From an uncultured Alphaproteobacteria bacterium (GTDB lineage: Bacteria > Pseudomonadota > Alphaproteobacteria > HIMB59 > GCA-002718135): 64,000 nt of DNA. The notes beneath the pieces were generated by a model. It saw only the letters and a list, made by a program, of their open reading frames with translations, made no database searches and was not told where the DNA came from. The translations under genes and the position numbers were made by a program. Where the stretch lies: contig CACNKX010000002.1 in NCBI GenBank assembly GCA_902621165.1, positions 1-64,000 of the forward strand, in the 5' to 3' direction. Below, piece after piece: positions 54,454 to 62,358 of the stretch (the first letter of the stretch is position 1; the number at the start of each line of letters is the position of its first letter).

Positions 54454-54470
54454 TCTTTATAGAAATATTA

Positions 54471-54827
54471 ATGTCATTAGGAACAAAAATCTATACTTGG
54501 CTTAAGGGAAACTTAGTTGGTAGTGATGATTTAGGGAATAAATATTACTCTAGCTCCAAAGATTTTAACGATTTAAAAGCAAAAAGATGGGTAATTTTTA
54601 ATGGTGAAATAGAGGCATCAAATATACCGCCGCACTGGCATGCTTGGCTTCACAAATCTATTGATAATCCTCCAATTGACTATTCACATAAATACAAATG
54701 GCAAAAAAATCATAAACCAAATATGACTGGTACTAGTGATGCATATTTCCCATCATCTCATCCTCTTTCAAAAAATTATGATCCAGAAAAAAAAGAAGAA
54801 GAATATAAATCTTGGACTCCTAATTAG
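54471..54827 (+). CDS. NDUFA12-family complex I accessory subunit
   Basis: I use the ATG at 54471 (MSLGTKIYTWLKGNLVGSDDLGNKYYSS). The track start at 54435 runs back into pyrC. The 118-residue protein has the NDUFA12 core: VGSDDLGNKYY, RRWVIFNG-like (here KRWVIFNGEIEASNIPPHWHAWLHK), and a C-terminal YDPEKKEEEYKSWTPN. This supernumerary subunit of NADH:ubiquinone oxidoreductase is found in mitochondria and Alphaproteobacteria and so is useful for taxonomy. Its last 50 bases overlap the start of the DUF2155 gene. Confidence 0.92.
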   Translation: MSLGTKIYTWLKGNLVGSDDLGNKYYSSSKDFNDLKAKRWVIFNGEIEASNIPPHWHAWLHKSIDNPPIDYSHKYKWQKNHKPNMTGTSDAYFPSSHPLSKNYDPEKKEEEYKSWTPN

Positions 54828-55182
54828 AGTAACAATTTTTTTTCTCCTACCGCTAACTGTTTCTGCTGAAACTATTGAAAAAAAGTATGCTTCATTTAAG
54901 TTACTAAATAAGACTACTAATAAAGTTTCTTCAAAAAATATTTTGGTAAATTCTAAAATATCATGGGAAACTTTAAATATTGAAGTTTTGTATTGTGGAA
55001 GCACTCCTCCAACTGAAATTCCTGAAGATTATGTTTTGATTGATGTTTACGATACAGTCAATAATATTAATACTAATATTTATAAAGGCTGGATGATTTC
55101 TTCTTCTCCTGATGTTACTTCTTTAGAAAATCCTATTTATGATCTTTGGTTAGTTGATTGTAGTAACGATAAGACTTCTTGA
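54778..55182 (+). CDS. DUF2155 secreted protein
   Basis: From ATG 54778 the product is 134 residues: a lysine cluster, a signal peptide (LLIRVTIFFLLPLTVSA), and a DUF2155 domain with ISWETLNIEVLYCGSTPPTEIPEDYVLIDVYDT, YKGWMISSSPDVTSLENPIYDLWLVDC. Two Cys at the ends of the domain could pair. The family is found beside NDUFA12 and aat in many alphaproteobacteria, and its function is unknown. The first 50 bases lie in another frame of the NDUFA12 gene, and the last 46 overlap aat on the opposite strand. Confidence 0.85.
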   Translation: MIQKKKKKNINLGLLIRVTIFFLLPLTVSAETIEKKYASFKLLNKTTNKVSSKNILVNSKISWETLNIEVLYCGSTPPTEIPEDYVLIDVYDTVNNINTNIYKGWMISSSPDVTSLENPIYDLWLVDCSNDKTS

Positions 55183-55790
55183 AAATTATTAATATCCTCA
55201 AAAAAACTTTCAATTTCTAAACTTTCTTTTAGTTTACTTTCATAAATTTCAGTTTCCATCTCATACGCTCCAAACTGAACTAAATGAGGATTGAAAAACT
55301 GTGAATCTAAAATGGAAAAATTATTTTTTTTCAATATTGCCAATAAATAAAGTAGACAAAACTTACTTGTATTGGTCTTTAGACTAAACATACTTTCTCC
55401 AAAAAAACATGATCCTATATGTAAGCCGTATAAACCACCAATTAGATTATCATCTTCATAACATTCTACACTGTGACATATACCTATTTTATGTAATTCA
55501 ATATATGTATCTAAAATAATTTCGTTAATCCAAGTATCTTGATCTTTTCTTTTAATTTCTTTGCACAACTCTATAACATTTGCAAAATTTTGATCAATTT
55601 TAAAACTATATTTTGTTTTTTTAAACTCACTAAATAGTTTCTTTGGATAATGAAAATTTGAAATTGGAATGATAAATCTTAATTTGGGTTTATAAAATTT
55701 TATTTCTTCAGAATACTTACTATCAGCCATCGGAAAGTAAGCTTTTTTATAAAATTCTATTAAGCTATTTAAATCAATTATTTTACTCAA
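55137..55790 (-). CDS. aat: Leucyl/phenylalanyl-tRNA-protein transferase
   Basis: Aat adds Leu or Phe to proteins starting with Arg or Lys, marking them for ClpS-ClpAP under the N-degron rule. The 217-residue protein contains GICHSVECYEDDNLIGGLYGLHIGSCFFGESMFSLKTNTSKFCL, the family core, and LDSQFFNPHLVQFGAYEM. The first part, PKLRFIIPISNFHYPKKL, replaces the usual W-x-P-RG segment and is more divergent. It starts eight bases inside accC and is the last gene of the minus-strand cluster aroQ-accB-accC-aat. Confidence 0.94.
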   Translation of the reverse strand: MSKIIDLNSLIEFYKKAYFPMADSKYSEEIKFYKPKLRFIIPISNFHYPKKLFSEFKKTKYSFKIDQNFANVIELCKEIKRKDQDTWINEIILDTYIELHKIGICHSVECYEDDNLIGGLYGLHIGSCFFGESMFSLKTNTSKFCLLYLLAILKKNNFSILDSQFFNPHLVQFGAYEMETEIYESKLKESLEIESFFEDINNFQEVLSLLQSTNQRS

Positions 55791-57114
55791 TTAAATTTGA
55801 CATAAAATTAATGTTATAACTTCCTCTTTTAAACTCATCAGTTTGAATAATTTTTTGATGTAGTTGAATATTAGTATTTATTCCCATAATGACATATTCT
55901 TCTAGTGCTCTATTCATTTTTTTTAGGGCCTCTGATCTTGTTGCCCCGTAGGTAATTAGCTTACCAATCATACTATCATAGTGGGATGGAATTGAGTATC
56001 CATCGTAAACAGCTGAGTCTACTCGAATGCCAAGTCCTCCAGGTTGATGATATTGTGTTATCTTACCAGGTGATGGTATAAAACTTTCTGGATGTTCGGC
56101 ATTAATTCGACATTCAATTGAATTACCTTTAAGTTCTATATCTTCTTGTTTTATTGTAAGTTTTTCACCATTAGCAACGAGAATTTGCTCCTTAACAAGA
56201 TCTATTCCAGTAACCATCTCTGTTACTGGGTGTTCAACTTGTAATCTTGTATTCATTTCCATAAAATAAAATTCATTATTTTCATATAAAAATTCTAATG
56301 TTCCAACTCCTTCATACCCGATTTCTTTCATAGATTTTCTACAAAGTTCAGAAATTTTTTCTCTATTTTCATTTGTTAGAACTGAGCTTGGACTTTCTTC
56401 AATAAGTTTTTGATGCTTCCTTTGAATTGAGCAGTCTCTTTCTCCAAGAGTAACTACATTTCCAAATGAATCACAAAGAACTTGAATTTCAATATGTTTA
56501 GGAGATGTTAAAAATTTTTCTAAATAAACATTTTCATCATTAAATGATTTTTTTGCTTCAATTTTTGCTTCATTTATAGCTTTATTTAAATCATCTTCTT
56601 CTGTAACAATTCTCATTCCTTTTCCACCACCACCACTCGCTGCTTTTACTATAATTGGGTATTTTACTTTTTTTATAAAATCTTCAATTTTATTTTTATC
56701 GCTTAAGTCATTAATACCTTTTACTGTTGGCACTCCAGTTTGATCCATTATTTTTTTTGCATCAATTTTGTTACCCATCATTTTGATATGTTCTGATTTT
56801 GGCCCAATAAATTTAATATTGTGTTCTTCAATAATTTCGGCAAACCTTTGATTTTCACTTAGAAAACCATATCCGGGATGAATTGCATCTACATCAGTTA
56901 ATGTTGCAGCAGTTATAATTGCAGGTATGTTTAAATAACTTGATTGTGCAGAGGCAGGTCCAACACAAATACTTTCATCAGCCATTCTTACATGCATTGC
57001 ATTTTCATCAACATCAGAGTGAATAGCTACAGTTTTGATTCCTAGTTCTCTGCAGGCTCTAAGCACACGTAAAGCAATTTCACCTCTATTAGCAATCAGT
57101 ACTTTTTTGAACAT
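55783..57114 (-). CDS. accC: Acetyl-CoA carboxylase, biotin carboxylase subunit
   Basis: AccC carboxylates biotin on AccB with ATP and bicarbonate, the first step of fatty-acid synthesis. The 443-residue ATP-grasp enzyme has KVLIANRGEIALRVLRACRELG at the start, the glycine-rich loop KAASGGGGKGMRIV, ERDCSIQRKHQKLIEE, EFYFMEMNTRLQVEHPVTE, and GHSIECRINAEHP-like (here GNSIECRINAEHPESF). The start overlaps the accB stop by one base, so the two subunits are translationally coupled. Confidence 0.97.
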   Translation of the reverse strand: MFKKVLIANRGEIALRVLRACRELGIKTVAIHSDVDENAMHVRMADESICVGPASAQSSYLNIPAIITAATLTDVDAIHPGYGFLSENQRFAEIIEEHNIKFIGPKSEHIKMMGNKIDAKKIMDQTGVPTVKGINDLSDKNKIEDFIKKVKYPIIVKAASGGGGKGMRIVTEEDDLNKAINEAKIEAKKSFNDENVYLEKFLTSPKHIEIQVLCDSFGNVVTLGERDCSIQRKHQKLIEESPSSVLTNENREKISELCRKSMKEIGYEGVGTLEFLYENNEFYFMEMNTRLQVEHPVTEMVTGIDLVKEQILVANGEKLTIKQEDIELKGNSIECRINAEHPESFIPSPGKITQYHQPGGLGIRVDSAVYDGYSIPSHYDSMIGKLITYGATRSEALKKMNRALEEYVIMGINTNIQLHQKIIQTDEFKRGSYNINFMSNLIE

Positions 57115-57560
57115 TATTCAAAAATTATAAGAGTATCACCATATTCAACAGGCTGACTATTCAAAGTAACTATTTTTTTGATAATACCAGACCTAGGAGC
57201 TTTGATTTCATTAAAAGTCTTCATTGCTTCAATTAACAACAAAGTATCACCAGCTTTAACATGTTGACCAACTTTAACATAAGGTTGTGAATTTGGATCT
57301 GCAGAAAGATAAGCAACTCCTACCATTGGAGATTTAACAATATTATCTTCATTTACAACTTCATTCTTATTTTCAACCTCTTTAACTTCAGTATTTTTTT
57401 CTAATTTTTGAACAGAAACATTATTCTCAACGAAGTCGTTTGAGGTAATCTCAATTTCATAATCATTTTTTTTTATTTTTATTTTAGCAACTCTATTAAT
57501 TTTTGATTCTTTGACGATTAACTTAATATTTTCTAAATCTGTTTTATCTATTTTAGTCAT
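57114..57560 (-). CDS. accB: Acetyl-CoA carboxylase, biotin carboxyl carrier protein
   Basis: This 148-residue protein has a hydrophilic N-terminal region, a flexible linker, and a C-terminal biotinyl domain of about 75 residues. The biotinylated Lys is in LLIEAMKTFNEIKAP, where EAMK is conserved and the usual Met after Lys is Thr. VKSPMVGVAYLSADPNSQPYVKVGQHV precedes it, with the thumb-like segment typical of acetyl-CoA carboxylase carriers. It ends in PVEYGDTLIIFE. It is preceded by aroQ with two bases between them. Confidence 0.95.
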   Translation of the reverse strand: MTKIDKTDLENIKLIVKESKINRVAKIKIKKNDYEIEITSNDFVENNVSVQKLEKNTEVKEVENKNEVVNEDNIVKSPMVGVAYLSADPNSQPYVKVGQHVKAGDTLLLIEAMKTFNEIKAPRSGIIKKIVTLNSQPVEYGDTLIIFE

Positions 57561-57562
57561 AC

Positions 57563-58000
57563 TTATTTATAAATTAATTTGCATATTGCTTCAATTCCTA
57601 GAAGATAACTATTTCCACCAAATCCACATATTAAGCCATGCACTCCTTCGGAAGTAATACTTTTTTTTCTATACTCTTCTCTTGAATAAATATTTGAAAG
57701 ATGAATTTCTATCTTGGGCTTATTTATTGCTCTTAATGAATCTAGAATGGCTATTGATGAATGAGTAAATGCTGCTGGATTAATAATTAGACCATCAAAT
57801 TTATCATTTACTTCATGAATTTTATCAATTATTTCTCCTTCATTATTAGATTGGAAAAAAATAATTTCTAATTTCTTCTCTATACCTATTTTTTCACAAT
57901 CAGATTTAATCTTATCTAAACTGTCTTTACCATAAATATCATCTTCTCTATTACCTAATAGATTTAGATTAGGGCCGTTAATAATTAATATTTTTTTCAT
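57563..58000 (-). CDS. aroQ: 3-Dehydroquinate dehydratase, type II
   Basis: AroQ removes water from 3-dehydroquinate in the shikimate pathway. The 145-residue protein has IINGPNLNLLGNREDDIYG with the catalytic Arg and Tyr region, LIINPAAFTHSSIAILDSL, IEIHLSNIYSREEYRKKS with the catalytic His, and GLICGFGGNSYLLGIEAI. It is of the normal dodecameric type length. Its start lies 23 bases inside the end of the dCTP deaminase gene. Confidence 0.96.
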   Translation of the reverse strand: MKKILIINGPNLNLLGNREDDIYGKDSLDKIKSDCEKIGIEKKLEIIFFQSNNEGEIIDKIHEVNDKFDGLIINPAAFTHSSIAILDSLRAINKPKIEIHLSNIYSREEYRKKSITSEGVHGLICGFGGNSYLLGIEAICKLIYK

Positions 58001-59060
58001 TATATTTAAAATGCTTACTTAATTTTAAACCTTGATTTTGGTAATTTGATTTAATATCTTTTCCGTATACAATATTACTATTTTTGTTCAACTTTTCATA
58101 TTTAATTCTAGCTATAGTTTGACCATCTTCTAATAAAAAAGGTACTTCATTTGTTTTTACTTCCAAAACTGCATATGATCCCTTAGGCATACCAAAACCA
58201 GGATCAAAAAAACCTGCATAATGTGCTCTGAAGTCTCCAATACCTGTATCATACGGTATCATTTCACCAGCTAAATTTGATGGTATCACAACCTTTTCTT
58301 TTGATCGCAAAATATAAAATTTGTTTTTTTCAATGACTAATCTTTTATTATTTTTTTTAATTATATCCCAAAAATCATTTATTTTATGACTATTAATTTT
58401 AGAAAAATTTAAAACTGGAGTACTTTTTTTAGCTACGTAAGCAATAATGTTTGATCCAGCTAGATCAACTGATAACTTTAACCCATTATCAATTTTAATA
58501 TCGTCTCTAGTTTGATTTGAAATTTTTTGTTTTTTATTTAAGTTAATTAATTGCTTATCAGTCAGATAATTATGATTTTTATTTATAAGTCTTAATTGAT
58601 TTAATGAATTAGTTTTTTTAAATAATACATCAAATGACCTTGATGTTATTTCTAAAAAAATTTCACCTTTATAGTTTTTAGGAATTTTTTCGTATTCTTC
58701 TGCATAATCGACAAGAGATCTACAAAAAATATCTAATCTTCCAGTACTACTTTTGGGGTTACAGTGACCAAATATATTATTTTTTAAATTAAGTCTTTCA
58801 TTAAGTCTAACAATGTAAGTTTTGTTTTTTTTAAATATGAATTCTTTATCCAAACTTATTTTTTTTATAGCTAAATCTTTTAATTTATTTCTAACCTTTG
58901 TATTATAGGATAAAAAACTATGCTTAATTTCATAACACTCTTCACTTAATGATAAATCTATACTTGATGGTTGTATTTGAGTATTTTGAATATTTTCAGT
59001 AATGATAAAATTTTTATTAATTAAATTTATATAATCCTGGTATACTAGCGATCCATTCAT
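57978..59060 (-). CDS. dcd: 2'-Deoxycytidine 5'-triphosphate deaminase, two-domain form
   Basis: This 360-residue protein is twice the length of E. coli Dcd and follows the long alphaproteobacterial form with two dUTPase-like domains. The first has IQPSSIDLSLSEECYEI and GHCNPKSSTGRLDIFCRSLVDYAEEYEKIP, with the SS-R core. The second has GAHYAGFFDPGFG-like residues (here FRAHYAGFFDPGFGMPKGSYAVLEV) and VPFLLEDGQTIARIKYEKL. Dcd converts dCTP to dUTP, feeding thymidylate synthesis by ThyA. It overlaps aroQ at its end and the M48 gene at its start (ATGA). Confidence 0.88.
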   Translation of the reverse strand: MNGSLVYQDYINLINKNFIITENIQNTQIQPSSIDLSLSEECYEIKHSFLSYNTKVRNKLKDLAIKKISLDKEFIFKKNKTYIVRLNERLNLKNNIFGHCNPKSSTGRLDIFCRSLVDYAEEYEKIPKNYKGEIFLEITSRSFDVLFKKTNSLNQLRLINKNHNYLTDKQLINLNKKQKISNQTRDDIKIDNGLKLSVDLAGSNIIAYVAKKSTPVLNFSKINSHKINDFWDIIKKNNKRLVIEKNKFYILRSKEKVVIPSNLAGEMIPYDTGIGDFRAHYAGFFDPGFGMPKGSYAVLEVKTNEVPFLLEDGQTIARIKYEKLNKNSNIVYGKDIKSNYQNQGLKLSKHFKYNEKNINY

Positions 59061-60355
59061 AAACTTTTATTTTGAATTATATTAACTAATTGTAATAAAT
59101 CCCTATTTTTAGTTTTTTTAAAGTTTGTTATTTGGATTTCAAAAACTTCTTTTTTAATATTATTTATTGACAAAACAAAGTTAAGAAATTGTAACCATTC
59201 TTCTTTATTTAATTTTTGTGCTAATTCAATATATTTTAATAGAACATTTTTATTATTAAAATATTTATATAAAAGATCTTTATTGTTTTGAAAAATTATC
59301 TCTGTATCACTAATAGATAAATTAGTTATTTTTATATTTTCAAATATTCTAATCTTTGAATAATAATTTAAAGGGTAGTTTTCTAAATTTTTTTTATAAA
59401 ATTTTACAGCTTCATCTGTATATCCATAAGAAAATAATATATCTGCTTTAGTTTCTAGCAAAAAATTATTTTTATTATTTTTAATTATTTCATTTAAATT
59501 CTTTAAAGACATTTTTAGATTTCCATTTCTAGCAATTTTAATTGATTCTGCATAAGATTTAAAAGGTTCATTTAATCCATTTAAAACTTCCTCATTATCA
59601 CTATAACCTACAAATTTTGCTTTTATGTAATTAAATCTTTCATTGTAATTTTTATTAAAATTGATTTCTTTATTATCTTTGAAGTTTTCTATTAACAAAA
59701 TCCTATCTTTAAAATATGGATGAGTACTAATTCTTTGTTTGTCTTTTGAAAAACCTTTGTCTGATAATTTTTGTTCTATTGTCTCTAACAATGTTTGAAT
59801 TGATTTAGAATTAGTATTTAGTAAATTTAATGTTTTCAATGCATATAAATCTGCTTCCATTTCTTGATCTTTACTAAGGACTATATTTTGATTTGATAAA
59901 ACAGCTGTACTTAGAACACTTCCTTGTATTAATTGAGGATTCTGAGTTAATGTTGAACCAGCAATTATAGATAAAAGTCCTATGTTATTATACTTTTTAC
60001 TGTCTTCTATCGTTTTTTTTCTAACCGCAATATGGTTGAGAACTATATGAGCAACTTCATGAGCTATTACAGATAATAGTGCTACATAGTCTGAACAATA
60101 AATTATTAATCCAGAATTAATGTGTATTACATTATTAATATCTACAAAAGCATTTATTTCATTACTATTATTTATTTTAAATTTAATTTTTTTATTTATT
60201 TTATTTACTTTAATTATATCTTCTAAAATCTGATTAATAAATTCCTCAGTTTCGTAATCTAGTATTTGTGAGCCATAACTACTTTTAAAAGAAAAAATAA
60301 AAAATAAAAAAAAAACTAATATTTTTTTAAGACCACCATCCAGTTTTTTCTTCAT
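59057..60355 (-). CDS. M48-family metalloprotease with TPR-like C-terminus (BepA-like)
   Basis: I choose the ATG at 60355 (MKKKLDGGLKKILVFFLFFIFSF), which gives a good signal peptide. The start at 60370 only adds five residues deeper in rne. The approximately 432-residue protein has the zinc motif HEVAHIVLNH with a later EMEADLYALKTL Glu/Asp ligand, and ends with helical repeats (SYGYTDEAVKFYKKNLENYP). This is the layout of periplasmic BepA/YfgC, which assists outer-membrane protein assembly. It overlaps rne by about 28 bases. Confidence 0.87.
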   Translation of the reverse strand: MKKKLDGGLKKILVFFLFFIFSFKSSYGSQILDYETEEFINQILEDIIKVNKINKKIKFKINNSNEINAFVDINNVIHINSGLIIYCSDYVALLSVIAHEVAHIVLNHIAVRKKTIEDSKKYNNIGLLSIIAGSTLTQNPQLIQGSVLSTAVLSNQNIVLSKDQEMEADLYALKTLNLLNTNSKSIQTLLETIEQKLSDKGFSKDKQRISTHPYFKDRILLIENFKDNKEINFNKNYNERFNYIKAKFVGYSDNEEVLNGLNEPFKSYAESIKIARNGNLKMSLKNLNEIIKNNKNNFLLETKADILFSYGYTDEAVKFYKKNLENYPLNYYSKIRIFENIKITNLSISDTEIIFQNNKDLLYKYFNNKNVLLKYIELAQKLNKEEWLQFLNFVLSINNIKKEVFEIQITNFKKTKNRDLLQLVNIIQNKSL

Positions 60356-62249
60356 CTTCGTTTGTGTCACTCTCTGTTATATTTAAATCATTATCCGTAT
60401 CAATTATACTGCCTTCTTTGATTTCATTATTATCTAAATTATTTTTCTTAATATTTTTTTTTGTTTTTTTAGTTTTTATTACCTTCTTTTTTTTAATTAC
60501 TTTAGTAGTTTTACTTTTTTTCTTAGTATTTATTTTTTCAATATTATTAGACTGATAATTTTCATCAATTTCAATTAAAGGATCATGTAAAGAATATTGT
60601 GGATCAAAATAAAAATTGATTTTTGATTCAAATTTATTTTCTAATGAATTTATCTCACTTTTTTTATTGTTTAATAAATTTTCTGCTAATCCACTATTAC
60701 ACTTAACATTAATTATTGATTTTTTATTTTCAAAGATTTTTTCTTTAATTACTTTTAATATCTGATCAATTATTGAAGAAGAATTCAAAATTAAACCTGA
60801 TCCTTTGCAATAATTACATCTTTCAAAAGATTTATCTATTAAACTCGATCTTAATCTTTGTCTTGATAGTTCCATTAATCCAAACATGCTTATTCTTCCA
60901 ATTTGAACTCTCGCTCTATCTCTTATTAGGGCAGTTTTTAAACTTTTTTCAACTTTAAAATTATTTCGATAATCATCCATATCAATGAAATCAATAACTA
61001 CTAAGCCTCCGAGATCCCTTAATCTTAGTTGTCTAGCTATCTCTACTGCAGCTTCTAAATTTGTTTTTAAAGCAGTATTTTCAATATTTCTCTCAGATGT
61101 ATTTTTCCCAGAGTTTACATCTACTGCCACCAATGCTTCAGTAGTATTAATTACAATAGAGCCACCAGATTTTAATTTTACATTTAGACTAAAAAGATCA
61201 TTAATTTGTGTTTCAATATTATTTGAAACAAAAAGCGAGTTTTCATCAGATTTGTATTGTTTTATTTTTTTAACAAATGTTGGTGCTAAATTTTTTGTAA
61301 TTTTTTTAACTTTATCGTATCCATCTTTCCCTTCAACCAAAATTTTTTCTACGTCTTCACTAAGCATATCTCTAATTGCTCTTTTTAAAACGTTGCCTTC
61401 TTCATGAATCATTTCTGGCGCTTCTGATTTTAAAGTAATTTCTCTTATTTTATTCCATTGACTTACAAGGAATGAGAGATCTTTTGAAATTTCTTTTTTT
61501 GTTCTTCCGATTCCAGCTGTTCTTACAATTACTGACATTTTTTCTGGTATTTCTACTGATGCTAAAATCTGCTTTAATTTCTTTCTTTCTTCTATATCTC
61601 CAATTTTTCTTGATATGCCATCACTATTCATACTATTTGGCATTAGGACACAATATCTTCCTGCAAATGATAAATATGTTGTTAGTGCTGCACCTTTTAA
61701 ACCTCTCTCTTCTTTATTGATCTGAACAAGTAAGACTTGTTTAGGTCGAATTACATCTTGAATTTTATATTTTCTAAAATAATTGAAATATTCTTTCCTG
61801 GGGCTTAATTTTTTATTTTTTCTTTTTCTTATAGAGATAGTTTTTTCATCTGTACTTTCTTGTTCTTCTGCAGATTTAGTTTCAATATTTTCATTCTCAA
61901 TTGCATCTAGGTCGTTTATATTTTCTAAGTTTTGTAAATCATCATCTTCTTTTTCATTATTTATTTTATCGTTAAGTTCTTTTATTTGTTTTTCATCAGC
62001 AGCTGGAATTTTAAAGTAATCTGGGTGTATTTCTGTAAGAGGTAGAAACCCATTTCTATTTGTTCCAAAATCAACAAATGCTGCTTGAAGAGACGGTTCT
62101 ATCCTTGTAATTTTAGCTAGATAAACATCCCCTTTGACTGCATTTTTTTTATTTGTTTCAATTTCAAAATCGTCAAGTTTACCATCTTCTGTAACTGCAA
62201 TTCTTGTTTCATTGTTATTTGTTGTATCAATAAGTATATTTTTTGACAT
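60327..62249 (-). CDS. rne: Ribonuclease E/G
   Basis: This 640-residue endoribonuclease initiates mRNA decay and rRNA/tmRNA processing. The N-terminal S1 domain contains KGDVYLAKITRIEPSLQAAFVDFGTNRNGFLPLTEI. A charged acidic/basic insertion (about 95-140) follows. The DNase-I-like domain has LVAVDVNSGKNTSERN and LGGLVVIDFIDMDD with the two catalytic Asp. The zinc link CNYCKGSG follows. The C-terminal tail of about 100 residues is a lysine-rich then acidic stretch ending KTGWWS. That is short compared with the E. coli degradosome scaffold, but the terminal tryptophans may bind PNPase as in Caulobacter. Confidence 0.93.
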   Translation of the reverse strand: MSKNILIDTTNNNETRIAVTEDGKLDDFEIETNKKNAVKGDVYLAKITRIEPSLQAAFVDFGTNRNGFLPLTEIHPDYFKIPAADEKQIKELNDKINNEKEDDDLQNLENINDLDAIENENIETKSAEEQESTDEKTISIRKRKNKKLSPRKEYFNYFRKYKIQDVIRPKQVLLVQINKEERGLKGAALTTYLSFAGRYCVLMPNSMNSDGISRKIGDIEERKKLKQILASVEIPEKMSVIVRTAGIGRTKKEISKDLSFLVSQWNKIREITLKSEAPEMIHEEGNVLKRAIRDMLSEDVEKILVEGKDGYDKVKKITKNLAPTFVKKIKQYKSDENSLFVSNNIETQINDLFSLNVKLKSGGSIVINTTEALVAVDVNSGKNTSERNIENTALKTNLEAAVEIARQLRLRDLGGLVVIDFIDMDDYRNNFKVEKSLKTALIRDRARVQIGRISMFGLMELSRQRLRSSLIDKSFERCNYCKGSGLILNSSSIIDQILKVIKEKIFENKKSIINVKCNSGLAENLLNNKKSEINSLENKFESKINFYFDPQYSLHDPLIEIDENYQSNNIEKINTKKKSKTTKVIKKKKVIKTKKTKKNIKKNNLDNNEIKEGSIIDTDNDLNITESDTNEDEEKTGWWS

Positions 62250-62358
62250 ATTGCCGAAACCCCGTAAAAATTTTTATAAATTAAAGTCATTTTTGAATAT
62301 TTGTATAATATTTGCCTAATGTCACATTTTTAACTATTTCACAATGTAGTTTATAAAT

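Noticed and set aside
54435-54827. Track start of NDUFA12 at 54435
   Set aside because: It lies inside pyrC. ATG 54471 gives the known start of the family.
60364-62319. Several plus-strand ORFs opposite rne (60364, 60773, 60985, 61472, 61783, 62134)
   Set aside because: They are hydrophobic shadow frames of the lysine-rich rne gene with no motif of their own.
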